Origin: Luteimonas padinae
GTDB taxonomy: Bacteria; Pseudomonadota; Gammaproteobacteria; Xanthomonadales; Xanthomonadaceae
Assembly: GCF_014652935.1 (NCBI RefSeq)
Contig: NZ_BMZT01000001.1
Coordinates: forward strand, 124,001-188,000
Direction of reading: 5' to 3'
DNA: 64,000 bases
Part shown: in pieces, positions 8,704 through 17,077 of the stretch
How the letters are laid out: each line of letters begins with the position of its first letter
Position numbering within the stretch: the first letter of the stretch is position 1
Notes under the pieces: model-generated
What the model was told of the DNA's origin: nothing
The model's input: the letters and a program-made list of their open reading frames with translations, nothing else
Database searches by the model: none
Made by a program: the position numbers and the translations under genes

Positions 8704-9111
8704 ATGACGATGGTTCCCAACGATGCCCTGGTCGTCGTGGCCGACGGCGGCAACGCACGCCTGTTCCGCAACCGTGGCGACGAGCGCGCGCTGTCGCTGC
8801 ACCAGGTGGAATTGCGCGAGCTGGTGAACATGGACGACGACGGCCCGGCCGGCAGCATGCCGCACGAATCCACCGGCGCCCAGATCGACGAGGCCACCTT
8901 CGCCAAGCAGCTGGCCCTGGCACTCAACGATGGCGCGCTGAAGCAGGCGTTCGCGCACCTGGTGCTGGTGGCCGATCCGACCACGCTCGGGCGCATGCGG
9001 CCGCTGCTGCACAAGGAGGTCCAGCAGCGCCTGCTGCTGGAGGTGCCGAAGACGCTGACCAACTCGCCGCTGCCCGATATCGAAGCGGCCCTGCGCGGTC
9101 CCACGGCCTGA
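8704..9111 (+). CDS. Host-attachment family protein (PF10116-like)
   Basis: 135 residues, soluble. It has the VVVADGGNARLFRN start, the central ESTGAQIDEATFAKQLA region and the VLVADPTTLGRMRPLL...V segment of the small 'host attachment protein' family, whose fold resembles the release-factor eRF1 domain 2 type (archaeal/bacterial VLRF-like). The name comes from an Agrobacterium plant-attachment phenotype; the biochemical role is not settled. The stop overlaps the next start (TGATG), so it is translationally coupled to the thioredoxin-like gene. Confidence 0.75.
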   Translation: MTMVPNDALVVVADGGNARLFRNRGDERALSLHQVELRELVNMDDDGPAGSMPHESTGAQIDEATFAKQLALALNDGALKQAFAHLVLVADPTTLGRMRPLLHKEVQQRLLLEVPKTLTNSPLPDIEAALRGPTA

Positions 9112-9464
9112 TGGCCACGGACGCGGGCGCCGGCGGCTACCAGGGCGGCTATGCCGCCGGGGAGCCGGCGCGCAGCGACCTCGACGCCATGGAGGGCACG
9201 CTGCTGCTGGAGTTCGGCGCGCCCTGGTGCGGCCACTGCCAGGCGGCGCAGCCCGCGCTGCGGGCGCTGCTGTCGCGACGCTGGAACGTCCGCCACCTCA
9301 AGATCGAGGACGGGCGCGGCCGTCCGCTGGGACGTTCGTTCGGAGTGAAGCTGTGGCCGACGCTGGTGCTCGTGCGCTCGGGCATGGAGCTGGTGCGCGT
9401 GGTGCGACCGGTGGCCGATGCGGACCTGGAGCCCCTGCGCGACGCGCTCGCGCGCACGCCCTGA
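9111..9464 (+). CDS. Thioredoxin-like protein
   Basis: 117 residues. It has a thioredoxin fold pattern: LLLEFGAPWCGHCQAAQPAL with the active site WCGHC at about residue 38-42 and the cis-proline region LWPTLVL near residue 82. The CGHC pair is the protein-disulfide-isomerase-like variant rather than the CGPC of classical thioredoxin, which implies a more oxidising redox potential. There is no signal peptide, so it should be cytoplasmic. Its ATG overlaps the previous stop by one base. Partner proteins are unknown. Confidence 0.85.
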   Translation: MATDAGAGGYQGGYAAGEPARSDLDAMEGTLLLEFGAPWCGHCQAAQPALRALLSRRWNVRHLKIEDGRGRPLGRSFGVKLWPTLVLVRSGMELVRVVRPVADADLEPLRDALARTP

Positions 9465-9486
9465 GAGGCCACGTGCGCGCCCGGGC

Positions 9487-10047
9487 TCAGCCCCGCGGCG
9501 CGTTCCAGGCGGCGATGTCGGCGGCCACGCAGGCTGGCCGGCGCGGCGGCTGCATCCACTGCCCGTGCCAGGGCGACAGGTCCTCGCCGCCGGTCGCATC
9601 GCGATCCGCGCGCGCCAGGTCGACCAGCCGGCCGATGGTGCCTGCGTCGAGCGGATGCCACGCGGCCACGCGCAGGCCGCCGTCGCCACCGTGTGCGGCC
9701 GCGGCCAGCAGCACCTCGTCGCGCACGAGCGCGACCACGCCTTCCGCCGCCGCGAGCGGTCCGATGTCGATCCGCCAGCCTTCGCCGTCCACCGGCACCA
9801 GCGCGCGCCCGTCGTCGCCCGCCACCAGCTCGGACAGCCGGGCCATGGCCGGCGCCAGGCGTTGCCAGTCGGCCGCCTGCGCCGCGCGCAGCTGCAGGCC
9901 GCGCAGCATGTCGATGAGCGGCAGCCCGCCGTCGTCGTTGGCCACCGCCGCCTGGAACACCGGCAGCGCGACGGGATAGGGGATGGCGGGCAGGCCGAGG
10001 ACGTCGAGGGCGTCGGCCGCGGGATGGAGTTCGATCATCTGGTGCAT
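9487..10047 (-). CDS. Hypothetical protein
   Basis: 186 residues, acidic, no membrane segment or signal peptide. It begins MHQMIELHPAADALDVLGLPAIPYPVALPVFQAAV and contains GLPLIDMLRGLQLRAA and LSPWHGQWMQPPRRP near the C-terminus. I do not recognise a family. The tryptophan- and histidine-rich tail and an alternating helix/strand pattern suggest a compact globular protein. It converges on the thioredoxin-like gene (22 bases between stops) and lies beyond the nirK terminator, so it is probably transcribed alone. Confidence 0.55.
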   Translation of the reverse strand: MHQMIELHPAADALDVLGLPAIPYPVALPVFQAAVANDDGGLPLIDMLRGLQLRAAQAADWQRLAPAMARLSELVAGDDGRALVPVDGEGWRIDIGPLAAAEGVVALVRDEVLLAAAAHGGDGGLRVAAWHPLDAGTIGRLVDLARADRDATGGEDLSPWHGQWMQPPRRPACVAADIAAWNAPRG

Positions 10048-10132
10048 GGCGCCTATTGTCCCCGTCTTCGTCTCATCCGGCGTGACTGCGGCATGACGAC
10101 TTGGTGTGCGACGGCGATTGACAGCGCCACGA

Positions 10133-10157
10133 AAAACGGCCCCGCTTTCGCGGGGCC
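10133..10157 (-). terminator. Rho-independent terminator of nirK
   Basis: A perfect GGCCCCGC/GCGGGGCC stem with a TTTC/GAAA loop, followed on the minus strand by a T5 run. It lies 25 bases after the nirK stop. Confidence 0.85.
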
Positions 10158-10182
10158 GCCGGTATCGCGATCGACTGGCCGG

Positions 10183-11559
10183 TCAGTGGCCGGACGAGGC
10201 GTCGATGCCTTCCTTGCTGTCGAAGATCGTCGCGTCGGCCTCGCCGGTGACGGTGAGGAACCCGGCCAGGCCCTTCTCGGCGCGCGACAGCGCGTGGTCG
10301 ACCAGGATGTACTTGCCGGGGTAGTCGACCTTGAACTCCACCATGGTCGCGCCGCCCGGGGGCACCAGCGTGGTCTGCACGTCCTTCAGAGGCGGGCTGG
10401 TGAACGAGGCCAGGTCGTAGACCCGGTCGAACACCTCGCCGATCAGGTGGAAGCTCGAGGTCAGGTTCGGGCCGCCGACGCCGAAGAAGATGCGGACCTC
10501 CTCGCCCACCACGGCCTCCATGTTGAAGGTCTTGGTCAGCGCGTTCATCGAGCCGTTGAACATCAGGTGCTCGGGCTTCTCGTCGAGCAGCTTGTCGACC
10601 GAGAACTCCTGCAGGCCGCTGGAGCCGTGCTTCTGCGCGGTGTAGAGCTCGCCCTGCATGACGTAGTACTCCTTGTCGACCTTGGGCAGGCCGCCCTCGG
10701 GCTCGACCAGGATCATTCCGTACATGCCGTTGGAGATGTGGTGGGCGATCATCGGCGTGGCGCAGTGGTAGACGAACAGGCCCGGGTGCAGCGCCTTGAA
10801 GGTGAAGCTCTTGGTCTCGCCGGGGCGCACCTGGGTCACCGCCGCGCCGCCGCCGGGGCCGGTGACGGAGTGGAAGTCGACCGAGTGGATGTTGATGCTG
10901 TCCTCGGCGTTCTTCAGGTTGATGGTGACCGTGTCGCCCTGGCGGATGCGCAGCAGCGGGCCGGGCACCGTGTTGTCGAAGGTCCAGTAGCGGTACGTGC
11001 TGCCGTCGGCGAGCTTGCCTTCCACTTCCGTGGTCAGCAGGTCGTAGGTGATGTGCTTGGGTGCGCGGTCGCCGACCGGCTCGCCGACATGGGCCGGATC
11101 CTTGGCGACGTCGATCGCGGTGCTGACGACTTCCTTGACGTCGCCGACGATCAGCTTGCCGACCATGCCCGCGAGCTTGTGGCCGGGGATCGTGCACAGG
11201 TACTCGAAGGTGCCGCCCTTGGTGGCGCGGAACACGATCGTGGTGGCGGCGCCTTCGCCGATCACCTGGTCGGACTGGGCGCCGAAGTCGGGCACGGCGA
11301 TGTCATGCATGGCGCCGTCGGCGTTGGTGAGTGTGATCGCGACCACCGCGCCCTCGGGTACGCGCAGATCGGGGTTGACCTGGTCCTTGATGGCGCCGGC
11401 GTTGCCGATGAACACCATCTGCCCGTCCTGGATGGCGGTGCGGAGGCTGAAGTTGACGTCGGCGACGGGCGTGACCGAGGACGGTCCCTGCGCGGCGACG
11501 TCCTGCGGGATGAAGCCGCCGGCGGCGGCGAGGGCGAACAGCAGTACCAGGTTCCTCAT
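10183..11559 (-). CDS. nirK: Copper-containing nitrite reductase with extra N-terminal cupredoxin (NirK/AniA clade)
   Basis: 458 residues; reduces nitrite to nitric oxide in the periplasm or at the outer membrane. After a signal peptide (ends DVAAQ) comes a cupredoxin domain (about 35-140) with a type 1 copper set: His in MHDIAVPDFG, then CTIPGHKLAGM giving Cys-His-Met. The catalytic two-cupredoxin core follows, with HSVDFHSVTGPGGGA, FVYHCATPMIAHHISNGM (type 1 Cys-His-Met plus a type 2 His) and SSFHLIGEVFDRVY (type 2 His). These loops are AniA-like (class II). The usual family length is about 340-380 residues, so the fused domain is extra; it may supply electrons internally, as in other three-domain NirKs. 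No nor gene is nearby. A FNR-type box lies upstream and a terminator downstream. Confidence 0.92.
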   Translation of the reverse strand: MRNLVLLFALAAAGGFIPQDVAAQGPSSVTPVADVNFSLRTAIQDGQMVFIGNAGAIKDQVNPDLRVPEGAVVAITLTNADGAMHDIAVPDFGAQSDQVIGEGAATTIVFRATKGGTFEYLCTIPGHKLAGMVGKLIVGDVKEVVSTAIDVAKDPAHVGEPVGDRAPKHITYDLLTTEVEGKLADGSTYRYWTFDNTVPGPLLRIRQGDTVTINLKNAEDSINIHSVDFHSVTGPGGGAAVTQVRPGETKSFTFKALHPGLFVYHCATPMIAHHISNGMYGMILVEPEGGLPKVDKEYYVMQGELYTAQKHGSSGLQEFSVDKLLDEKPEHLMFNGSMNALTKTFNMEAVVGEEVRIFFGVGGPNLTSSFHLIGEVFDRVYDLASFTSPPLKDVQTTLVPPGGATMVEFKVDYPGKYILVDHALSRAEKGLAGFLTVTGEADATIFDSKEGIDASSGH

Positions 11560-11657
11560 GGCGTGTTTCCTTGCGGGTTAACGGAGCCGGTGGGGCGTTG
11601 GAGCGGTTGCTCCTTCGCCGATGGGCTGCACGTTAGTCGCGCGCCGGAGATGCGGCC

Positions 11658-11671
11658 ATGACCTGGATCAA
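11658..11671 (-). promoter_or_regulatory. Candidate FNR/DNR-type box upstream of nirK
   Basis: On the nirK strand this reads TTGATCCAGGTCAT: a perfect left half of TTGAT-N4-ATCAA and a 3-of-5 right half. It lies about 100 bases before the nirK start. CRP/FNR-family control by low oxygen or nitric oxide is typical for nirK. The site is imperfect, so this is a candidate only. Confidence 0.4.
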
Positions 11672-11756
11672 GCGCATACGCGCTGGTACGGAAATGCCGC
11701 CTGCTTGACCTGCGTCAGAGGTCCGGGAGCCACCTGTCGGGATAATCCAGGGCACG

Positions 11757-12155
11757 ATGAACGCGCGTGCATTCCAGGCTTGGACGGGACGGCTGGCACT
11801 GCTGGCACTGCTGCTCCTGGTGGCCGTGCCGACCGCATCGCGCTTCGAGCACGCGGCGCATGGCATCGCCCACGTCCACGCCCTGGCGTCCACGACCCCG
11901 CATGGCCATGCGCACGGCGCGCTCCCCGTCGAGGGCTTGCGGCCCGACGGCCGTGCACCGCTCCGGCCGGCACCCGGCGACGCCGACTGCGACTATTGCC
12001 CGCTGCTGTCGGCGCTGCTGGCGCCGATCGCGCTTCCGTTTCCTGCGCACATCCCGCCGCGGCTGCATGCGGCGCTCCCGTGGCCCGCCTCGCCGCGGCT
12101 TCCATGGCTGCATCCCAGCGGGCTCGGGTCCCGCGGTCCGCCGCTGCACGGCTGA
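11757..12155 (+). CDS. DUF2946-like copper-associated protein
   Basis: 132 residues. An N-terminal hydrophobic segment (LALLALLLLVAVPTASRF) is followed by a histidine-rich stretch (HAAHGIAHVHAL, HGHAHGA) and a CDYCPLL motif, ending in SRGPPLHG. The CxxC plus 'RGPP' tail is the pattern of DUF2946 proteins, which are commonly encoded next to TonB-dependent copper receptors. The His and Cys content suggests copper or other soft-metal binding in the periplasm. The receptor gene starts inside the end of this frame. Confidence 0.7.
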   Translation: MNARAFQAWTGRLALLALLLLVAVPTASRFEHAAHGIAHVHALASTTPHGHAHGALPVEGLRPDGRAPLRPAPGDADCDYCPLLSALLAPIALPFPAHIPPRLHAALPWPASPRLPWLHPSGLGSRGPPLHG

Positions 12156-14101
12156 CGACCGCCGCCGCGCCGGTGTCCGCGCTCACCTGGGAAACCAGCC
12201 CGAAGCTTCCGCGCCAGCCGGTCCCGGCCAGCGACGGCGCCGACGACCTCAAGACCATCCCGGGCTTCGGCACCGTGCGCAACGGCGGCAGCAACGGCGA
12301 TCCGGTGCTGCGCGGCATGTTCGGCTCGCGCCTGAACCTGCTCACCAACGACGGCGCCATGCCCGGTGCCTGTCCCTCGCGCATGGACAACGCCATGTCA
12401 TACATCGCGCCGGAAACCTATGACGCGCTGGTGGTCACCAAGGGCCCGCAAACGGTGCTCTGGGGTCCGGGCGCGTCGGCGGGCACGGTGCGCTTCGAGC
12501 GCGACCGGGAGTATTACGCCGAGCCCGCCTGGAAGCTCGCCGCCAGCGCGCTCGCCGGCAGCTGGGGCCGCAACGACCAGGTGGTCGACGCGACCTACGG
12601 CGCGCCGCTGGGCTATGCACGCATCAGCGCCAACCGCTCCGAGTCCGGCGACTACGACGACGGCAACGGCGACCGTGTCGGCTCGGCCTGGAAGAAGTGG
12701 AACGCCGACCTCGCGCTCGGCTGGACCCCGGACGAGGACACGCTGCTGGAGCTCGGCATCGGCATCGGCGACGGCCAGGCGCGCTACGCCACGCGCGGCA
12801 TGGACGGCAGCCGGTTCGACCGCAGCAACTACAGCCTGCGCTTCGAGAAGGAGAACATCGGCCTGGGCGCGCTGCAGGAACTCGAGGCCAGCGTCTACCA
12901 CAACGTCGCCGACCACGTGATGGACAACTACAGCCTGCGCGAGCCGAACCCGCAGGGCTCGATGCCGATGCCCATGGCCTCCAACGTCGAGCGCAGCACC
13001 AGCGGCGGACGCGCCGCCGCCACGTGGCGCGGCGCCGCGTTCGAACTCGTCACCGGCATCGACGCCATGGACAGCCGCCACCGCCGCCGCAGCGCGATGG
13101 GTCGCGGCGCCTACCTGGCGATGCCGTGGACGGTGGACGCGCGCTTCGACAACCTCGGCGTGTTCGCCGAGGGCACCTGGTTCCAGGGCGAGCGCGACCG
13201 CTGGATCGCCGGTGCGCGCGTGGATCGCGCCGGCGCCGATGACGAACGCACGACGGTGGCCGGCGGGCACGGCGGCCAGGCGATGCCGAATCCGACCGCG
13301 GGCATGTCGCGCGAGGAGACGCTGAAGGCGGGCTTCATCCGCTTCGAGCGGGACGTCGACAGCTCGCTGAGCTGGTACGCCGGCATCGGCCACACCGAGC
13401 GCATGCCCGACTACTGGGAGCTGTTCTCGGCCAATATGGGCCCGATGGGCGCTGCCAACGCCTTCGCCGGCCTCGACACCGAGAAGACCACCCAGCTCGA
13501 CGTCGGCCTGCAGTACCGCGGCGAGCGCTTCGACGCCTGGATCTCGGCCTACGCCGGGCGCGTCGACGACTTCATCCAGTTCCGCTACATGGACACGATG
13601 ATAGGGAAGATTTCGCAGGTGACCAATATCGACGCCGAAACCCGCGGCGCCGAGCTGGGCGTGGAGTACCGGCCGTCGCAGGACTGGAAGCTCGGCGGCA
13701 GCCTGGCCTACGCCCGCGGCGAGGACCGCGACAGCGGCCGCCCGCTGCCGCAGATGCCGCCGCTGGAAGGCCGCTTCAGCGTCGACTGGGACAACGGCAC
13801 CTGGTCGGCCGGCGCGCTGGTCCGCGTCGTCGACGGCCAGGACCGCGTCGCCGAGGGCTATGGCAACGTGGTCGGGCAGGACATCGGCCCCAGCGCCGGC
13901 TTCGCCACGCTCGCGCTCAACGCCGGCTACCGCTTCGCCAGCGGCGTGCAGCTGACCGCCGGCGTGGACAACCTGTTCGACCGCGCCTACAGCGAGCACC
14001 TCAACCTCGCCGGCAACGCCGACTTCGGATACCCGGCCGACGCGGTGCGGATCAACGAGCCCGGCCGGACGGCTTGGCTGCGGGTGGGCTACAGCTGGTG
14101 A
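12104..14101 (+). CDS. TonB-dependent copper receptor (OprC/NosA type), apparently lacking a signal peptide
   Basis: 665 residues from the best in-frame ATG. The plug is very well conserved for TIGR01778 copper receptors: KLPRQPVPASDGAD, TIPGFGTVRNGGSNGDPVLRG, LTNDGAMPGACPSRMD, then VVTKGPQTVLWGPGASAGTV. The barrel ends in AWLRVGYSW with a terminal aromatic residue. Many Met residues (PMPMA, GHGGQAMPN) are typical of copper-binding loops. However, the region before the plug is short and polar (MAASQRARVPRSAAARLTTA), with no hydrophobic signal core, and overlaps the DUF2946-like gene by 52 bases. A deletion appears to have joined that gene to the mature part of the receptor, so export is doubtful. 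If functional it would import copper, which fits the nearby copper nitrite reductase. Confidence 0.75.
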   Translation: MAASQRARVPRSAAARLTTAAAPVSALTWETSPKLPRQPVPASDGADDLKTIPGFGTVRNGGSNGDPVLRGMFGSRLNLLTNDGAMPGACPSRMDNAMSYIAPETYDALVVTKGPQTVLWGPGASAGTVRFERDREYYAEPAWKLAASALAGSWGRNDQVVDATYGAPLGYARISANRSESGDYDDGNGDRVGSAWKKWNADLALGWTPDEDTLLELGIGIGDGQARYATRGMDGSRFDRSNYSLRFEKENIGLGALQELEASVYHNVADHVMDNYSLREPNPQGSMPMPMASNVERSTSGGRAAATWRGAAFELVTGIDAMDSRHRRRSAMGRGAYLAMPWTVDARFDNLGVFAEGTWFQGERDRWIAGARVDRAGADDERTTVAGGHGGQAMPNPTAGMSREETLKAGFIRFERDVDSSLSWYAGIGHTERMPDYWELFSANMGPMGAANAFAGLDTEKTTQLDVGLQYRGERFDAWISAYAGRVDDFIQFRYMDTMIGKISQVTNIDAETRGAELGVEYRPSQDWKLGGSLAYARGEDRDSGRPLPQMPPLEGRFSVDWDNGTWSAGALVRVVDGQDRVAEGYGNVVGQDIGPSAGFATLALNAGYRFASGVQLTAGVDNLFDRAYSEHLNLAGNADFGYPADAVRINEPGRTAWLRVGYSW

Positions 14102-14283
14102 GGCCCCGGGGCGGGGAGGCACGCGGGCTGGAGTCGCCGCGTGCCGATCCTGCCAGCGAGCTGCCGCCGCTGCTGGAGCGCGAGCTCCGCAACCTGCACG
14201 ACTGCCTCTCGCGGCCCGTGTCCGCGTCGCCGTCGCCGTCCCGCGCGTGGGCGCAGGGACGACTCCCGGGTGCTGGCGCAGCC

Positions 14284-14646
14284 TCAGCCCGCCACGGCGG
14301 GCAGGACCTCGCGCACGCGCTCCAGCGGACGCGCCAGGCGCACGCCCAGGGCGGTTTCGACGAACGGCCGCTCGATGAGGATCGGTTCGCGCACCATCGC
14401 GTCCAGCAGCGCGTCGTCGTCGAGCATGGGATCGTCGAGGCCGAGCTCGGCGTAGACCGCTTCCTTGCGGCGAATCGCGTCGCGCACGCCGATGCCGGCG
14501 GCGGCGACGAGTGCGGCCAGGCGTTCACGCGTGGGCGGCGTCCGCAGGTACTCGATGACTTCCGGTTCGATGCCGGCCTCGCGGATCAGCGCGAGCGCGT
14601 TGCGCGAGGTGCTGCAGCGGGGGTTGTGGTAGATCACGGCGTGCAT
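14284..14646 (-). CDS. arsC: ArsC-family reductase (arsenate reductase, glutaredoxin type)
   Basis: 120 residues. It opens VIYHNPRCSTSRNALALI, with the catalytic Cys in NPRCSTSRN at the position of E. coli ArsC Cys12, continues with the YLRTPPTRE strand-turn including the cis-proline region, and has the family's RxKEA.Y and ILIERPFV elements. The length fits the family. The enzyme would use glutathione and glutaredoxin to reduce arsenate to arsenite, but closely related YfgD-like members have no proven arsenic role, and no arsB or acr3 gene is nearby. It is transcribed alone. Confidence 0.85.
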   Translation of the reverse strand: MHAVIYHNPRCSTSRNALALIREAGIEPEVIEYLRTPPTRERLAALVAAAGIGVRDAIRRKEAVYAELGLDDPMLDDDALLDAMVREPILIERPFVETALGVRLARPLERVREVLPAVAG

Positions 14647-14770
14647 GGGGGCTCCTGCGATGCGCCACGGCCGCGCGGCGCGGGACGCCAATGTAGTCGC
14701 TCGCGGCCCGCGTTGCGCCGCCGTCGCCGCTTGCGCCATGATCGGGCGCAGTCCTGGGAGGAGGGTTCCG

Positions 14771-14809
14771 ATGTTCGATCGCATGCAGTGCAACGGGGTG
14801 TCCGGATGA
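14771..14809 (+). CDS. Possible 12-residue leader peptide
   Basis: An ATG five bases after the very strong Shine-Dalgarno GGGAGGAGGG opens a frame reading MFDRMQCNGVSG. Its TGA overlaps the ATG of the next gene (ATGA). The real gene at 14806 has no other good ribosome-binding site, so this mini-ORF probably couples or gates its translation. It could instead be the scar of a longer N-terminus lost by frameshift. Direct evidence is limited to the signals seen. Confidence 0.4.
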   Translation: MFDRMQCNGVSG

Positions 14810-15336
14810 GCCTGGAGATCGTGCCGGTCTGGAAGCGGGTGACGCCGGAGCTGTCTTCGGAGCTGATCGCGATGTGGGCGCGCAACCGCGCGCTGCCGGA
14901 TCCGACGAAGGCGGCCGAGCGCGCGGCGCAGGCCGTGGCGGTCGGGCGCGACACGGAGACCGGCGCGCTGTGGGGCGTCGGCACCGCGGTGCTGGGCATC
15001 GTGCCGTCCTTCGGCCAGCCGACGTACCTGTACCGGCAGTTCTTCGACGTCGGCGCGCGCGGCCTGAAGCAGACCATGCCCTTCCTCAATTGCATCCGCG
15101 ACACGCTCGAGGCCTACAACGCCTCGCTGCCGAAGCCGGAGTCGGTGGGGGTGATGATCGAGCTGCAGAACGACGAGATGGCGCAGCGCTACCGCGACAT
15201 GTTCGAGGAAGAGGCGCGCGCGCACTTCATCGGCTGGTCGCCCCGCGGCCGCCAGCTGCGCATGATGTACTTCAAGGGCGCGAAGATCATGCTGGCGCCC
15301 GACGCGGTGCCGAGGCAGCGGCCGACGGCTCCCTGA
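14806..15336 (+). CDS. Hypothetical protein, possibly GNAT-like
   Basis: 176 residues, soluble. It starts MSLEIVPVWKRVTPELSSELIAMW and includes LWGVGTAVLGIVPSFG, YLYRQFFDVGARGLKQT and the late strand FIGWSPRGRQLRMMYFKG. The succession of strands, a helix beginning after the central strand and a C-terminal strand pair is reminiscent of GNAT acetyltransferases, but the acetyl-CoA loop is not clear and I do not recognise the family. Translation seems to depend on the upstream 12-codon mini-ORF. Confidence 0.6.
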   Translation: MSLEIVPVWKRVTPELSSELIAMWARNRALPDPTKAAERAAQAVAVGRDTETGALWGVGTAVLGIVPSFGQPTYLYRQFFDVGARGLKQTMPFLNCIRDTLEAYNASLPKPESVGVMIELQNDEMAQRYRDMFEEEARAHFIGWSPRGRQLRMMYFKGAKIMLAPDAVPRQRPTAP

Positions 15337-15429
15337 ACGCGGCGGCGCGCCGCCGCGCCGCCTGCGTTTCACCGCGTCGCCACGCCCCGGGTCGGATCGT
15401 GTCTCCTCCCACCCACGAGGGCACGCACC

Positions 15430-16044
15430 ATGGCACGCGGAACCCATGACCAGGCGCAGCTGCACGAGCTGCTGTACCAGGGGCTCGAGACCGAACTCGG
15501 CGGCGAGCAGATCTACCTGAAGGCGATCGAGTGCGCGGTCAACGAAGGCCTGCGCAAGGAATGGACCGAATACCTCGAAGAGACGCGCATGCACCAGCAG
15601 GTGCTGATGTCGGTCTTCGAGCAGCTCGGGCTCGACCCCGCCGCCCGCACGCCGGGGCGCGACGTGGTCGCGCACCACGGCAAATCGCTGGTGAAGGCGA
15701 TGGAGCTGGCGCAGGCCGCCGGCGACCCCGCGGCCGCCGAGCTGGTCGCGGCGGAATGCGTGGTGCTCGCTGAAACCAAGGACCATCTCAACTGGGAGCT
15801 GGTCGGCTACGTGGCGAAGAAGGCCACCGGCGACGTGGGCAAGGCGCTCAAGGCGGCCTACGAGCAGGTCGAACAGCAGGAAGACCACCATCTGTACCAC
15901 ACCAAGGGCTGGTGCCGGGAGCTGTGGCTGAAGTCGCTCGGGCTGCCGGCGGTGCTGCCGCCGCCCGAGGAGGTCAAGAAGGTGGAAACCGCCATCGGTG
16001 CCGCGCGCGCGGAGAACGCGCGCGACCAGATGCGCAAGCACTGA
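15430..16044 (+). CDS. Ferritin-like helical protein
   Basis: 204 residues, predicted all-helical. Motifs fit a ferritin-like four-helix bundle: ETELGGEQIYLKAIE in helix 1, EWTEYLEETRMHQQVLM in helix 2 (Glu plus EExxxH), ETKDHLNWELVGY in helix 3 and EQVEQQEDHHLYHTKGW in helix 4. Repeated Glu and His at helix spacing suggest a di-iron or other metal site. The length is somewhat above a bare bundle, with a charged helical tail. It may protect against oxidative stress, since catalase and ergothioneine genes follow on the other strand, but that is inference. Confidence 0.6.
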   Translation: MARGTHDQAQLHELLYQGLETELGGEQIYLKAIECAVNEGLRKEWTEYLEETRMHQQVLMSVFEQLGLDPAARTPGRDVVAHHGKSLVKAMELAQAAGDPAAAELVAAECVVLAETKDHLNWELVGYVAKKATGDVGKALKAAYEQVEQQEDHHLYHTKGWCRELWLKSLGLPAVLPPPEEVKKVETAIGAARAENARDQMRKH

Positions 16045-16114
16045 CCGGCATGTCATCGGCGCGCGCCGTGGCCCTGGCGGCCCCGGCGCGCCGCGTTCCG
16101 GAGGCGTCCCCGCG

Positions 16115-17077
16115 CTATGCGGGACGCAGCAGGCGCAGGCCGAACCAGTCGCGCGGGTCGTTCCAGGCCGCGGCCACGCGCAGGCCGGCCTCCGCGGCCA
16201 GCGCCGCGATGCGGGCGTCGGTGTACTTCTGGCTCTGCTCGACGTGCATCTGCTCGCCCTGCGCGAACGCGAAGCGGCGGCCTTCCACGGTGACCACCTG
16301 CGCGCGCAGGCTTTCGAGCGTGGTCACGATGCGGCCCTCGTCGCGCAGGTAGCGGGCGCGGTGCGCGAACGACGCCGGATCGAAGTCGCTGCCGACATCG
16401 CGGTTGAGCCGGTGCAGCAGGTTGAGGGTGAACTCCGCGGTGACGCCGGCGGCGTCGTTGTAGGCGGCCTCGACGATGGCCGGATCCTTTTCAAGGTCGA
16501 GCCCGAGCAATGCCGCGCCGTTGCTGCCCATGGTGTCGCGCATGGCCGACAGCAGGCGCACCGACTCCTCGCGGGTGAAGTTGCCCAGCGTCGAGCCGGG
16601 AAAGAACACCAGCGCCGAATCCGCCTGGCGCGCCGGTGGCGGCAGCGGCACCGGGCAGGTGAAGTCGGCCAGCACCGGCAGCACCTCGAGGTCGCCGAAC
16701 TCGCGGTCGAGCCGCTCCGCGCTCGCGGCCAGGGCCGAGCGCGAGATCTCGATGGGCGTGTAGGCGACCGGGTCTTCGAGCGCGTCCAGCAGCAGGCGCG
16801 TCTTGCGGCCGCTGCCGCTGCCATACTCCACCACGTGCACGCGCGGGCCGGCGGCGCGCGCGATGTCGGCGCCGTGCTCGGCCAGCATCGCCAGCTCGAC
16901 CCGCGTCGGGTAGTACTCCGGCTGGCGGGTGATGGCCTCGAACAGCTCCGAGCCGCGCTGGTCGTAGAAGTACTTCGACGGCAGCCGCTTCGGCGTGGCG
17001 GCCAGGCCGCGCAGGACGTCGCCGGCGATGTCGTCGTCGCTGGGATGGAGGTCGGTGATGCGGAGCGGCGTGGTCAA
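16115..17077 (-). CDS. egtD: L-histidine N-alpha-methyltransferase EgtD (ergothioneine synthesis)
   Basis: 320 residues. EgtD trimethylates histidine to hercynine using three S-adenosylmethionines, the first step of ergothioneine synthesis. Family hallmarks are LPSKYFYDQRGSELFEAI near the start, YYPTRVE, the SAM-binding VEYGSGSGRKTRLLLDAL, VFFPGSTLGNF and the late EQMHVEQSQKYT with substrate-binding residues. The best start is TTG at 17077, whose TTGA overlaps the egtB stop, so translation is coupled to egtB. The usual family length is about 320. It is the last gene of the catalase-egtB-egtD unit and converges on the ferritin-like gene. Confidence 0.92.
   Translation of the reverse strand: MTTPLRITDLHPSDDDIAGDVLRGLAATPKRLPSKYFYDQRGSELFEAITRQPEYYPTRVELAMLAEHGADIARAAGPRVHVVEYGSGSGRKTRLLLDALEDPVAYTPIEISRSALAASAERLDREFGDLEVLPVLADFTCPVPLPPPARQADSALVFFPGSTLGNFTREESVRLLSAMRDTMGSNGAALLGLDLEKDPAIVEAAYNDAAGVTAEFTLNLLHRLNRDVGSDFDPASFAHRARYLRDEGRIVTTLESLRAQVVTVEGRRFAFAQGEQMHVEQSQKYTDARIAALAAEAGLRVAAAWNDPRDWFGLRLLRPA

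Noticed and set aside
9418..11661. 747-codon plus-strand frame opposite nirK
   Set aside because: Opposite-strand shadow with low-complexity Val/Gly/Asp/His composition; nirK on the other strand has full motif support.
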